Shown: positions 16,832-25,221, numbered from the stretch's first letter. The stretch is 64,000 nucleotides of DNA from UBA5336 sp038745855 (GCA_038745855.1 JBCDLC010000010.1:15156-79155), one strand, 5' to 3'. Program-made: numbers and translations. The notes: generated from the letters alone by a model not told the origin.

Positions 16832-17629
16832 TCAGAGAATATCGAGCATTTCTGCGACCAGCGGATGGCGGACCACATCTTCACCCTCCAGGCGGACCAC
16901 GCCGACATTCTCCATCTTCTCCAGCTTGTCCGCGATCGGACCAAGGCCGGAAACATCGGGCAGCAGGTCTGACTGGTTGGGATCGCCAGTGATAACCATC
17001 GTCGAGTGCCAGCCTAGCCGCGTGAGCAGCATCTTGAGCTGGGCGTAGGTACAGTTTTGCGCTTCATCGATCACGACAAAGGCGTTGTTCAATGTGCGAC
17101 CGCGCATGAAACCGATCGGGGCGATTTCGATGAGGCCCTCGTTCATCATGTGTTTGAGTTGGGCAGGAGACAACCGATCGGACAGGGCGTCGTAGAGTGG
17201 CCGGAGATAGGGCGCGAGCTTGTCTTCCATCGCGCCCGGCAGGAAACCGATTTGCTCACCGGCTTCAACCGCCGGGCGAGACAAGACGATGCGGCCAACC
17301 CGGCCCGCTTGTAGGGCTTCGACGGCTTTCGTGATCGCGAGATAGGTCTTTCCAGTGCCGGCCGGTCCCACGGCGGCCACGAGCGGTTTGGAGTCCAGCG
17401 CCTTCAAGAGAGCCGCCTGATTTTCGGATCTGGGTTTGACGGTCTTCTGGTACTTCTGTTCGCGGGGGACGGATTTCTGCTTTGGGCCGCGTTGGGAATC
17501 GTCCGGATGCCAGCCGCCATCGATCGCATAAAGCTCAGCGCGGTTCTTCTTTGCGCTATCCTCGAAGAACACGGCCGTATCGAACTCGGCGGCGGTTTTG
17601 AGGCGCTTGGCAGCGTTGCGTTTACCCAT
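16832..17629 (-). CDS. phoH: PhoH-family ATPase
   Basis: A 265-residue P-loop ATPase with a basic N-terminal tail (about 1-65), Walker A GPAGTGKT at 88-95, the LSRPAVEAGEQIGFLPG motif at about 116-132, Walker B FVVIDEAQ at 184-191 and the sensor VITGDPNQ. It belongs to the short PhoH group without a PIN domain. Members are cytoplasmic ATPases with suspected RNA-related roles; the precise task is unknown. The usual neighbours ybeY and lnt are absent here. The gene converges on the O-antigen-ligase-like gene with 6 bases between stops. Confidence 0.93.
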   Translation of the reverse strand: MGKRNAAKRLKTAAEFDTAVFFEDSAKKNRAELYAIDGGWHPDDSQRGPKQKSVPREQKYQKTVKPRSENQAALLKALDSKPLVAAVGPAGTGKTYLAITKAVEALQAGRVGRIVLSRPAVEAGEQIGFLPGAMEDKLAPYLRPLYDALSDRLSPAQLKHMMNEGLIEIAPIGFMRGRTLNNAFVVIDEAQNCTYAQLKMLLTRLGWHSTMVITGDPNQSDLLPDVSGLGPIADKLEKMENVGVVRLEGEDVVRHPLVAEMLDIL

Positions 17630-17932
17630 GAGTCACTCCCGATTGAGGGCACAAAAAAGCCGCCGTGCGGAAAGCAGGGCGGCCGGCGGTACACTGGATG
17701 TGCGAGAGGAAGCGGATGACGAATCCAAGCCTGGCGGCATGGCGACACGGTTTGCGTCCAATTCCGAAAGATGGAGCTTCAAGCGCCAGCCCTTTCGTTC
17801 ACCTCTCACAGGGTTATTAGGAGATAAACGGGTTAATGAGCGGTTACGGGCCGCTTGACCCCCGGTGAAAAATGCGACGGTGCAGCAAAAACAACGGGCT
17901 GTCCGGACGGCAATAGACGTGGGAGAGACGGC
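17630..17932. other. Divergent intergenic region phoH / gamma carbonic anhydrase
   Basis: About 300 bases without a convincing gene. It must hold the promoters for both neighbours. Open frames crossing it lack recognisable protein character. The only marked sequence is a GC-rich stretch around 17660-17690 with several GCCG/CGGC elements that could fold; I cannot assign it. Confidence 0.5.
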
Positions 17933-18466
17933 ATGGCGCTTTTCGAGTTCGAGGGCATTGCGCCCGAAGTACCGGCGGACGGCAATTACTGGGTCGCGGA
18001 GAATGCGACTGTGTTGGGCCGCGTGATCCTGAGGGAAGGGTCCAATATCTGGTACAATGCCGTTTTGAGGGGTGATAATGATCCCATCATCGTTGGGGCC
18101 CGATCGAACATTCAGGACGGCACCGTGATCCACACCGACCTCGGCGCGCCCTGCACGATTGGCGAGAATGTGACCGTTGGGCATATGGCCATGCTGCACG
18201 GCTGCACGATCGGGGACGGCTCCTTGATCGGTATTGGAGCGACAGTGTTGAACCACGCCGTGATCGGAAAGAACTGCATCATCGGTGCCCATGCGCTGAT
18301 TCCGGAGCGGAAAGAGATCCCCGACAATTCGCTGGTGATGGGCGCGCCGGGAAAGGTCGTTAAGGACATCTCGGAAGCCCAAGCCCAGGTGCTGAAAATG
18401 AGCGCAGTGCACTATGTCGACAATGCAGAGCGGCACCGGTCGCGGATGAAGCGGATCAATGGGTGA
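17933..18466 (+). CDS. Gamma-carbonic-anhydrase-family hexapeptide protein
   Basis: A 177-residue left-handed beta-helix protein. Hexapeptide repeats run through about residues 15-135 (VGARSNIQDGTVIHTD, IGENVTVGHMAMLHGCTIGDGSLIGIGATVL). The zinc-ligand histidines of the YrdA/PaaY/CamH type are at VIHTD and VGHMAMLHG. These trimeric proteins are carbonic anhydrases or acyltransferase-like; activity varies. ATG 17933 has GGAG 7 bases upstream, and the open frame extends upstream to 17855 without family similarity. It is convergent with the CinA-type gene. Confidence 0.9.
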   Translation: MALFEFEGIAPEVPADGNYWVAENATVLGRVILREGSNIWYNAVLRGDNDPIIVGARSNIQDGTVIHTDLGAPCTIGENVTVGHMAMLHGCTIGDGSLIGIGATVLNHAVIGKNCIIGAHALIPERKEIPDNSLVMGAPGKVVKDISEAQAQVLKMSAVHYVDNAERHRSRMKRING

Positions 18467-18489
18467 GGACCAGGCTGACCATGGGTTGA

Positions 18490-18981
18490 TCAGGGTGCTG
18501 ACAAAATACTGAGGGCGTGCGTAAGCGCGGCCTCTGCAAACCGCTCCATGTTCGCCGCGCGATCGTCGAGACCGGTTTCCAGCGTCTTTGTCACGACATG
18601 TCCATCTGCGCCCGCCATGGCCAGACAGGTATGACCAGATGGGTCTCCATAGGGGTTTCCGCCAGGGCCAGCCGCGCCCGTTTCGCAGAGCCCCCAATCG
18701 GCGCGAAGCCTGTCGCGGATCGTTCGGGCCATGAGCGCGGCATAGGGCTCGGTCGACGAGCGCATGCCTTGGACGTCGTCTTTGGTGAGCTGCATCAGAC
18801 CCTTGAACGCAGCGCCGGCATAGATGACACCGCCGCCGCGATAGTAGGCGGAGGCGCCGGGGATGGCGAGCAGGGCCGCGGAGATCAAACCGCCCGCACT
18901 GGATTCGGAAACGCCGATCGTCTCGCCCCGCGCAACCAAGGCGTCGGCGACTTTCTGGGCGAGGGGAATAAGCGTGTGCAT
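18490..18981 (-). CDS. CinA-family C-terminal domain protein (nicotinamide-nucleotide amidohydrolase-type)
   Basis: A 163-residue stand-alone CinA C-terminal (PncC) domain. It contains the catalytic SESSAGGLISAALLAIPGAS stretch, the RGGGVIYAGAAFKGL segment and GLCETGAAGPGGNPYG, typical of the deamidase that converts NMN to NaMN in pyridine-nucleotide salvage. The start at 18981 (MHTLIPL) fits family length; AGGAG lies very close (2 bases) upstream, so initiation is uncertain. The open frame continues upstream to 19779 but that part is antisense to exonuclease III. Convergent with the gamma-carbonic-anhydrase gene. Confidence 0.88.
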   Translation of the reverse strand: MHTLIPLAQKVADALVARGETIGVSESSAGGLISAALLAIPGASAYYRGGGVIYAGAAFKGLMQLTKDDVQGMRSSTEPYAALMARTIRDRLRADWGLCETGAAGPGGNPYGDPSGHTCLAMAGADGHVVTKTLETGLDDRAANMERFAEAALTHALSILSAP

Positions 18982-19101
18982 TGCTCCTACCGGGTAGCGG
19001 CTGATGGAGTCTTCGTCCACCGCACTGGTGTTTGGGGCAAACCCGGTTCGGCTTTCGCTGCGGGCTAGCCAAAACCGATATAGGCGCCTAACCCAGCGGG
19101 C

Positions 19102-19896
19102 ATGCGTATTGCCACTTGGAATGTGAATTCGATCAAGGCGCGGATGCCCACGGTGCTGGAAGTCCTGGAAGGGATCGCTTGCGACGTGGTGTGCCTTCAG
19201 GAAATCAAATGCGAGGATGATGCGTTTCCTTTTCTTGAGCTGGAAGACCTGGGCTGGACTTGCGCCGTACACGGACAAAAGAGCTACAATGGTGTCGCCA
19301 TCCTCTCCAAACTGGCCCTGGAGGACATACAGACCGGACTTCCGTCCACGGATGGAAGCGCGGATGAGACCGATGACCAGGCCCGCTATATCGAAGCGAC
19401 GGTGATGGGCGAACGGCCGATCCGCGTGGGCGGACTTTACCTGCCCAATGGCAACCCGGCGCCGGGGCCGAAATACGACTACAAGCTGGCATGGATGGAG
19501 CGGCTGCATGCCCGGGCTGAAGCGCTGCTGGCGACCGAGGAGCCTTTCGTTCTGGCCGGCGATTACAATTGCATTCCACGGGACGAGGATTGCTGGGATA
19601 TCAGCGTCTGGAACGAGGATGCCCTGGCCCGGCCCCAGACCCGGGCGGCATTCCGGAGGCTGCAATGGCTTGGCCTGACCGAGGCATTCGACGTGATGGA
19701 CGGCCGCGGCCACCAGTACACGTTCTGGGATTACCAGGCCGGGGCCTGGGCGAAGGATCATGGCATCCGGATCGACCATCTATTGTGCTCACCGGAAGCG
19801 GCAGACCGGCTGCAGAGCGTTGAAGTCTATAGAAAGGCGCGGGGCCTGACGAAACCATCGGACCATGTGCCGGTGATCGGCGTCTTCGCAGACTGA
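19102..19896 (+). CDS. xth: Exodeoxyribonuclease III
   Basis: A 264-residue DNA repair nuclease of the exonuclease III/AP endonuclease family, acting at abasic sites and 3' blocks. Visible are the N-terminal motif RIATWNVNSI, the metal-binding LQEIKCED, the nucleic-acid-facing GQKSYNGVAILSK, the active-site segments GLYLPNGNP and LAGDYNCIPRDED, and the terminal SDHVPVIGVF motif. Full length. Divergent from the CinA-type gene by 120 bases, with only a weak ribosome-binding site (CAGCGGGC) before the ATG. Confidence 0.96.
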   Translation: MRIATWNVNSIKARMPTVLEVLEGIACDVVCLQEIKCEDDAFPFLELEDLGWTCAVHGQKSYNGVAILSKLALEDIQTGLPSTDGSADETDDQARYIEATVMGERPIRVGGLYLPNGNPAPGPKYDYKLAWMERLHARAEALLATEEPFVLAGDYNCIPRDEDCWDISVWNEDALARPQTRAAFRRLQWLGLTEAFDVMDGRGHQYTFWDYQAGAWAKDHGIRIDHLLCSPEAADRLQSVEVYRKARGLTKPSDHVPVIGVFAD

Positions 19897-19959
19897 ACAC
19901 CCAGCGGCATTTCTCCTTTCCGTGAGTTTCGGGCAGCCGTCCGCGTTTCCGCGCGCGGG

Positions 19960-20625
19960 TTAGAGCTGGCGGATTCTGGGGCTGTTGTTGGGGGCTCGGC
20001 CCAGGGGTGGAGGTCTCGCTCGGCTTTGTTCGAGGATTGCTACGGCGAAACTATCATGAAGCGCGCCGGGTTCGGTGCCGAATTGTTGGCCGCTGTGGGG
20101 GCCGCGGTAGGGCGGTGCTCTGAGGAGGCCGGGGCGGCGGCGGGACAGGTGGTAGGCCAGGCGGCGCGCTCGGGCGGCCGGGTCGTCGATCAGGGCTTTC
20201 AGGGCCGCGAGACGGTTTAGGAGGGGGGCGGCGTCTATGGGACCGCTTGGCTGGGTGTGGCCGGAGTAGGTTTGCGATTTGGCTCTCGCGGCGGCCTTGA
20301 GGGCTTCGATGCGAGTGCGGTCGAAGGGGGCGCCGCTGGGGAAGACGCGGAGGGACTGCTTGGGTGGGCTGAGTTTGCGCTCCCGATAGTAGCGGATGTG
20401 GGGGTGGTCGTCGTGTGAGAGGGTGGGCTCGATCTCGAGGGCGAGGAGGATCAGGACGCGGCGGATCCAGGACTCGAGCATGGCGATGCCAGCCTTGAGG
20501 CGTGCGGCCGCAGCGCGCGTGAGGAAGTCGGGCGCGAGATGGAGATCATCTCGGCCGATCACGCGGGTGTATAGCTGCTCGCCGAAGGGGCGCAGCTCTT
20601 CGATGGTGTCGGTGATGTTCGACAT
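19960..20625 (-). CDS. Unknown protein, copy 1 of a duplicated family
   Basis: A 221-residue cytoplasmic protein without signal peptide or clear transmembrane helix. Residues 1-75 are helical with a hydrophobic patch (WIRRVLILLALEIEP). Residues 75-140 are basic and mixed. Residues about 135-165 form a helical RLAALKALIDDPAARARRLAYHL segment. The C-terminus is Arg- and Pro-rich and probably disordered. I do not recognise the family. Its first 63 residues are identical to the partial gene at 63812-64000, and the upstream regions share a 17-base block. Such conservation suggests a retained function, possibly nucleic-acid binding given the basic tail, but that is inference. Confidence 0.7.
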   Translation of the reverse strand: MSNITDTIEELRPFGEQLYTRVIGRDDLHLAPDFLTRAAAARLKAGIAMLESWIRRVLILLALEIEPTLSHDDHPHIRYYRERKLSPPKQSLRVFPSGAPFDRTRIEALKAAARAKSQTYSGHTQPSGPIDAAPLLNRLAALKALIDDPAARARRLAYHLSRRRPGLLRAPPYRGPHSGQQFGTEPGALHDSFAVAILEQSRARPPPLGRAPNNSPRIRQL

Positions 20626-20680
20626 TTGAGGGGGAGTATACCACTGCCGCCAAGGGGGGAGGATAAGTTTAGGGGGACTT

Positions 20681-20697
20681 CAACGATTACAGGGCGC
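20681..20697 (-). promoter_or_regulatory. 17-base upstream block shared by both copies of the duplicated gene
   Basis: On the minus strand GCGCCCTGTAATCGTTG ends 55 bases before the ATG of the unknown gene. The same 17 bases occur at 63742-63758, 53 bases before the second copy. CTTATCC lies between block and start in both, and both starts are preceded by TCCCC(C)TCAA. Shared spacing suggests a promoter or leader element. Confidence 0.65.
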
Positions 20698-20786
20698 TAG
20701 GCGAAATAAGTGTGGGATAAGTTTTGATTGGGAGTGTTGAGAGCCCCTGGGTTGTGCGCGAGCGGTCGGCGCGCTGTCAGGGCGAC

Positions 20787-20847
20787 GACCCCGCCCCCTC
20801 GCCTCTCCTCCCGGGCGGAGGAGGAGACGCTTGGGGCGGGGCCGGTC
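20787..20847. repeat. Large GC-rich inverted repeat between the unknown gene and glnA
   Basis: Imperfect hairpin of about 60 bases. GACCCCGCCCC pairs with GGGGCGGGGCCGGTC at the base, and CTCTCCTCC pairs with GGAGGAGGAG near a CGGGC centre. It lies about 50 bases past the glnA stop and could be a glnA terminator. No T-run follows on the glnA strand. Confidence 0.5.
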
Positions 20848-20900
20848 AAAGGTGGTCTCGCGCGGGGGTCTGGCACGGCCCAATTTGGCCGGCGGGTCCC

Positions 20901-22304
20901 CTAGACCTTGTAGTACATGTCGAACTCGACGGGGTGCGGGTGAAGCTCAAGGGTCATCACCTCTTCCATCTTGAGTTCGATGTAGGCGTCGATCTGGTCG
21001 TCATCCATGACGCCGCCCTTCTTGAGGAACTCCCGGTCGCCATCGAGCGCTTCGAGGGCGGCACGGAGCGAACCGCAAACCTGCGGGATCGCATTCGCCT
21101 CTGCCGGGGGCAGATCGTAGAGGTCCTTGTCCATGGCTTCGCCGGGATCGATCTTGTTCTCGATGCCGTCGAGGCCTGCCATGAGCAGCCCGGCAAAGGC
21201 CAGGTAGGGGTTGGCTGTCGGGTCCGGGAACCGGCACTCGATCCGCTTGGCCTTCGGGCTGGAGCCAAACGGGATCCGGATGGATGCCGACCGGTTGCGC
21301 GCGGAGTATGCGAGCATGACGGGCGCTTCGAAGCCGGGCACCAGCCGTTTGTAGGAGTTGGTGGAGGCGTTGGTCAGCGCGTTCAGGGCGCGCGCATGCT
21401 TGATGATGCCGCCGATATAATGGAGGCACGTGTCGCTGAGACCGGCATACCGGTCGCCGGCAAAGAGCGGCGTGTCCCCGTTCCAGATGGACTGGTGGAC
21501 GTGCATGCCGGACCCATTGTCGTTGAAATAGGGCTTGGGCATGAACGTGGCGGTCTTGCCGTAGGACGCCGCCACGTTGTGGATGACGTACTTATAGAGC
21601 TGCAGATTGTCCGCCATGGTCACCAGCGTTGCGAACTTCATTCCCAGTTCGTGCTGGGCCGGGGCCACCTCGTGGTGATGTTTCTCAGGCTCGAGGCCGA
21701 TCTCATCCATCACGGTGAGCATTTCCGAGCGCATGTCCTGCTCGCTGTCGACGGGCGGCACGGGGAAATAACCGCCCTTCGGCCCCGGCCGGTGGCCCAT
21801 GTTGCCGACTTCATACTCCTTGTCGGTGTTTGCGGGCAGCTCTGTGCTGTCGAAGCTGTAGCCGGTCTTGTGGGCGTCGGTGGACCATTTCACGTCGTCG
21901 AAGACGAAGAACTCGGCTTCCGGCCCGAAGAATGCCGTTGTGCCGATACCGGTGGACTGGAGGTAGGCTTCGGCCTTTTTCGCCGTGGTCCGCGGGTCGC
22001 GGTTGTAGGCCTGGCCCGTGATCGGATCGAGAATATCGCACATGATGGCGAGGGTTGTCTGCTGGTAGAACGGATCGACATGGGCGGTGGCGAGATCTGG
22101 CGCCAGGTTCATGTCGGACTCGTTGATGGCCTTCCAACCGGCAACCGATGACCCATCGAACATCTGGCCATCTTCGAAGAAATCAGCATCGACCATGTTC
22201 TTGTGGAACGTGACGTGCTGCATCTTCCCGCGTGGATCGGTGAACCGGAGGTCCACGTACTCTACGTCTTTTTCCTGGATCATTTTCAGAATGTCGTCTG
22301 ACAT
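20901..22304 (-). CDS. glnA: Glutamine synthetase, type I
   Basis: A 467-residue enzyme making glutamine from glutamate, ammonia and ATP; a cytoplasmic dodecamer. The beta-Grasp and catalytic domains show MFDGSSVAGW, the metal-site FFGPEAEFFVFDD, HHHEVAPAQHE, the NGSGMHVHQS loop, the ATP-site NRSASIRIP, and the adenylylation loop with Tyr396 (KDLYDLPP). The Tyr indicates control by GlnE. The gene follows glnB by 68 bases, the usual order in Alphaproteobacteria, so PII signalling and synthesis are probably co-expressed. Confidence 0.98.
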   Translation of the reverse strand: MSDDILKMIQEKDVEYVDLRFTDPRGKMQHVTFHKNMVDADFFEDGQMFDGSSVAGWKAINESDMNLAPDLATAHVDPFYQQTTLAIMCDILDPITGQAYNRDPRTTAKKAEAYLQSTGIGTTAFFGPEAEFFVFDDVKWSTDAHKTGYSFDSTELPANTDKEYEVGNMGHRPGPKGGYFPVPPVDSEQDMRSEMLTVMDEIGLEPEKHHHEVAPAQHELGMKFATLVTMADNLQLYKYVIHNVAASYGKTATFMPKPYFNDNGSGMHVHQSIWNGDTPLFAGDRYAGLSDTCLHYIGGIIKHARALNALTNASTNSYKRLVPGFEAPVMLAYSARNRSASIRIPFGSSPKAKRIECRFPDPTANPYLAFAGLLMAGLDGIENKIDPGEAMDKDLYDLPPAEANAIPQVCGSLRAALEALDGDREFLKKGGVMDDDQIDAYIELKMEEVMTLELHPHPVEFDMYYKV

Positions 22305-22372
22305 GGATCATCCCTCCTCAAGGACTGATTGGTGTTCGGTTGTGTGGAAACTTGGCCTGTACCCAGCGCCTG

Positions 22373-22711
22373 TCAGAGAGCCTGCTGCCCCCGTTCCCCC
22401 GTTCTGATCCGAACCGCTTCTGCGACATCGGACACGAAAATCTTCCCATCGCCGATTTTTCCCGTCTGCGCGGCTCTGGAAATCGCTTCGATTGCGGCAT
22501 CGACCGTATCATCTCCGACGACAACCTCAATCTTGAGCTTTGGCAGAAAATCGACGACGTACTCCGCGCCGCGGTAAAGCTCGGTATGGCCACGCTGGCG
22601 ACCAAAGCCCTTGGCCTCGACCACCGTCATCCCCTGTAACCCCACCTCATGCAAAGCCTCCTTCACGTCATCGAGTTTGAAGGGTTTCACGACGGCTTCG
22701 ATCTTTTTCAC
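22373..22711 (-). CDS. glnB: Nitrogen regulatory protein PII
   Basis: A 112-residue trimeric signal protein that senses 2-oxoglutarate and ATP/ADP and controls GlnE and NtrB. It has the standard start VKKIEAVVKPFKLDDVKEAL, the T-loop GFGRQRGHTELYRGAEYVVDFLPK with the uridylylation Tyr51, and the B-loop TGKIGDGKIFV. I prefer GTG at 22711: GGGAGG lies 5 bases upstream and the resulting length is the exact PII length; ATG at 22726 would add five non-family residues. Divergent from coq4. Confidence 0.95.
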   Translation of the reverse strand: MKKIEAVVKPFKLDDVKEALHEVGLQGMTVVEAKGFGRQRGHTELYRGAEYVVDFLPKLKIEVVVGDDTVDAAIEAISRAAQTGKIGDGKIFVSDVAEAVRIRTGERGQQAL

Positions 22712-22848
22712 TGGGGCCTCCCGCATTTCATTTCCGGTGTCCTAGGCCGGGCCTGCGCCCCCCGCCACCGGCTTACGCAGGCAACCGGGCCGGAGCGCAA
22801 TCCCGCCCACCGGATAGGCGCTGGTGGTCAATTGTTGAGCAAAAAAAG

Positions 22849-22864
22849 ATGACGCCAGCGTCAT
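22849..22864. promoter_or_regulatory. Perfect palindrome in the glnB/coq4 divergent region
   Basis: ATGACGC-CA-GCGTCAT, arms of 7 bases, lying 138 bases upstream of glnB and 68 bases upstream of coq4 and preceded by a run of seven A. It does not match the NtrC consensus. It is a plausible operator or short hairpin; the regulator is unknown. Confidence 0.4.
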
Positions 22865-22931
22865 TGTTTGGAAATGGCATTGGTGGTAGTGTGTTGAGAT
22901 AGGTTTTGACACGCAGCACGAGGAGCGCCCC

Positions 22932-23699
22932 ATGGCCTTAATTCCATTGGTTCATCCAGAGCGTCCGAAGCCGCGTCTCAAACCGTTCACGGCCCTGTCG
23001 CGCATGCAGAAGCTCATCAATAACAAGGAAGACACCGAGCAGGTGTTCCACATCATTGAAGCCCTGAATGGCGATCACCTGCTCAAGGAGCTTGAGGCGT
23101 TTCGTGCCACGGAAAATGGGCGCGCCCGAATCGAGGAACGCCGCGCTCTGGCGCCGCTGCTCGACAACCACGACTGGATCAGGGACTTGCCCGAGGGCAC
23201 GGTAGGGCGCGCGTACATCCGCTTCATGGAGGCGGAAGGCCTCTCCGCCGAAGGGCTCGTCGCCGAGTCCGACAAGTTTCATAGCAAGAGATATGACGAC
23301 CTGGTGGAGTGGTTCGGGAACCGGAAGCGAGACACCCACGACCTTTTCCACGTCCTGTCCGGCTATGGCAGGGACGCGCTTGGCGAGGCCAGCCTCCTGG
23401 CCTTTACCCACGGCCAGGCCGGCGGCGGCCGCGGTGTGATCTTCATCGCATTCATGGGCTGCCGGCAGATCCGGAAGTCGCTGCCCCGCCACATCGATGT
23501 CATGGCGTGCTATCGCGAAGGCCGGGAGAATGGCGCCTCCGCGTGCAAGATTGTCGAACAGGATATCCTCGCCCTGATGGAAGAGCCCCTCGATGCGGCC
23601 CGTGCGCGGCTCGGCATCGCAAAGCCCGTCGCATACCGGAAAGCCCTGGCAGAGATCAGACAGCTGATGGATGCAGAGGCCCTGATGGCACCCGCCTGA
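22932..23699 (+). CDS. coq4: Coq4-family ubiquinone biosynthesis protein
   Basis: A 255-residue member of the Coq4 family, known in mitochondria and found in some Alphaproteobacteria. The metal motif H-D-x-x-H-x11-E is exactly present in THDLFHVLSGYGRDALGE. Further family features are the QKLINNKEDTEQVFHIIEAL segment and GRAYIRFME. Coq4 is linked to ubiquinone assembly, recently to C1 decarboxylation/hydroxylation of the ring; the bacterial role is assumed by homology. ATG has GAGGAG 6 bases upstream. Start of a plus-strand pair with the downstream dehydratase gene 104 bases away. Confidence 0.92.
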   Translation: MALIPLVHPERPKPRLKPFTALSRMQKLINNKEDTEQVFHIIEALNGDHLLKELEAFRATENGRARIEERRALAPLLDNHDWIRDLPEGTVGRAYIRFMEAEGLSAEGLVAESDKFHSKRYDDLVEWFGNRKRDTHDLFHVLSGYGRDALGEASLLAFTHGQAGGGRGVIFIAFMGCRQIRKSLPRHIDVMACYREGRENGASACKIVEQDILALMEEPLDAARARLGIAKPVAYRKALAEIRQLMDAEALMAPA

Positions 23700-23802
23700 G
23701 GCCGGTGCTTGGAGACCATACGCGCGGCAGCAGCATAGCCTGACGGGATTTTCGAAGCCTTTTTTCTCGACCGGGCGGGCATGGCCGTCCTATAGGGCTG
23801 GT

Positions 23803-24690
23803 ATGAGTGAGTTTCTGCCAGCGGAGGGGGCGGCAAGTGCCGTCTCTACCGAAGACAACGGGCCTGGTCTCTGGCTGGATGCCCTGCCCCGGCCCGGCAA
23901 TGACAGCCACAAACACTCACGTGGCCACCTTGTGTGCATCACGGGTGGCGCGTCGCAGACCGGCGCGGCACGGCTAGCGGCCCGGGGCGGGCTTCGCATC
24001 GGGGCGGGCCTGGTCACCCTGCTCTCTCCGCCGGACGCCGTGTTGATCAATGCCGCGCAGGTGACGGCGATCATGGTGCGCGGCTTCCAGGATACGAATG
24101 ACCTGGTTGGGCAGGTTCTGGATGCAACCGCCAGCGTCATCGGTCCCGCTGCGGGCGTGAACGCGAAAACCCGTGAAAACGTGCTGGGCATGCTGAGGGT
24201 ACGCCGTCCCACAGTCCTCGACGCCGATGGTCTGACGGTCTTCGAGAACAGCCAGAAATCCCTGTTCAGGGAGCTTCACAGCCGCTGCGTCCTGACCCCC
24301 CATCCTGGCGAATTCCGGCGATTGTTCCCTGGCCTTGTCGAACGCTACCCCTTGCACACGGACGCAACCAAGGCGGCCGCGGACACGACGGGATCGGTCG
24401 TGGTTCTGAAAAGTGCCACCACGATCATCGCGGCACCGGGGGGCGCCGTTTATACCAATGAGCACGCCAGCCCCTATCTGGCGACCGCCGGCTCGGGCGA
24501 TGTACTGGCCGGCTTTATCGGTGGGCTCCTCGCCCAGGGTATGGACGCCCTGCCCGCGGCATTGGCCGGTGTCTGGCTACACGGCGAAGCAGGGCTCCGC
24601 CTCGGCCCGGGGCTTATCGCCGAGGATCTGCCCGAAGTTCTCCCATCCATCCTGTCGGCCATGATGAACAGCGCGCTTGATAACCGCTGA
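23803..24690 (+). CDS. nnrD: ADP-dependent NAD(P)H-hydrate dehydratase, without epimerase domain
   Basis: A 295-residue ribokinase-fold enzyme that repairs hydrated NAD(P)H. Visible are SRGHLVCITGGASQTGAARLAARGGLRIGAGLVTLLSP, the DADGLTVF motif, LTPHPGEFRRL and the nucleotide/catalytic motif TAGSGDVLAGFIGGLLAQG. In most bacteria it is the C-terminal half of a bifunctional protein with an NnrE epimerase domain; here the epimerase half is missing and the N-terminus is only about 30 residues longer than the domain. The epimerase must be elsewhere or absent. Start is ATG 23803 with a weak upstream site. Confidence 0.9.
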   Translation: MSEFLPAEGAASAVSTEDNGPGLWLDALPRPGNDSHKHSRGHLVCITGGASQTGAARLAARGGLRIGAGLVTLLSPPDAVLINAAQVTAIMVRGFQDTNDLVGQVLDATASVIGPAAGVNAKTRENVLGMLRVRRPTVLDADGLTVFENSQKSLFRELHSRCVLTPHPGEFRRLFPGLVERYPLHTDATKAAADTTGSVVVLKSATTIIAAPGGAVYTNEHASPYLATAGSGDVLAGFIGGLLAQGMDALPAALAGVWLHGEAGLRLGPGLIAEDLPEVLPSILSAMMNSALDNR

Positions 24691-25146
24691 ATGGGCCGCT
24701 GACCGTCTTGCCATGCGAAAAGCGTCACAGGACGGCCGTGCGGTCATCTATGGCTGCTCTGCGTACATCGCCATGAAGGGGCGAGCGAGCGCAGGGACGA
24801 CGAACCTTGCGGGATGATCCGTCGATCGCGCTCGCCCTTATTTCCGTTGCCTCGAAGCATCGCGCTTGGGCGACCGCCATTGGTGCTCCGATCTCGCGTA
24901 TCAGGGAGGGTCGCGAAGGGGCCGTCCGAATGCGAGAGCATGCTGGTGGAGCCTTTGTACCTGCTGGCCGGCCGCGCGGCATAGCCAGCAATGACGACAG
25001 CCCAGAAAAGGAAGCCCATCCGCCACCTTGCGTGAGGCCGTGGCCCCGTTCGGTTGACCGCCCTCCAAAAACCCCTTGCCATCTCCATAACCATGGGCAT
25101 AAAGATCGGCTCCGGTAGGCCTCTGGCCTCGACCCACCGGAAGGAC
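24691..25146. other. Intergenic region before tRNA-Gly, no gene seen
   Basis: About 450 bases between the dehydratase gene and tRNA-Gly. Several open frames cross it on both strands, but none has protein-like composition, a good start or a recognisable domain, and the longest one reads antisense through the tRNA. I see no other RNA gene in it. Confidence 0.5.
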
Positions 25147-25221
25147 GCGGGCGTAGCTCAGGGGTAGAGCACAACCTTGCCAAGGTTGGGGTCGTGAGTT
25201 CGAATCTCATCGCCCGCTCCA
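25147..25221 (+). tRNA. tRNA-Gly(GCC)
   Basis: Cloverleaf with acceptor GCGGGCG/CGCCCGC, anticodon stem CAACC/GGTTG with loop TTGCCAA (anticodon GCC), T-loop GTTCGAATC and an encoded CCA end at 25219-25221. It borders the accessory region that follows. Confidence 0.96.

Noticed and set aside
17633..19072. 479-codon minus-strand open frame
   Set aside because: Lies across the gamma-carbonic-anhydrase gene and overlaps the CinA-type gene in a different frame; no family similarity.
20700..20740. Possible DnaA boxes (TTATCCCACA-like)
   Set aside because: They do not match TTATNCACA, and no cluster or origin gene is nearby; they may belong to the leader of the unknown gene.
20724..22151. 475-codon plus-strand open frame
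   Set aside because: Antisense to glnA, which has every catalytic motif; the frame has no start signal or family features.
24725..25210. Minus-strand open frame beginning MRFELTTPTL
   Set aside because: This start is the typical translation of the antisense of a tRNA T-arm; it runs through tRNA-Gly.
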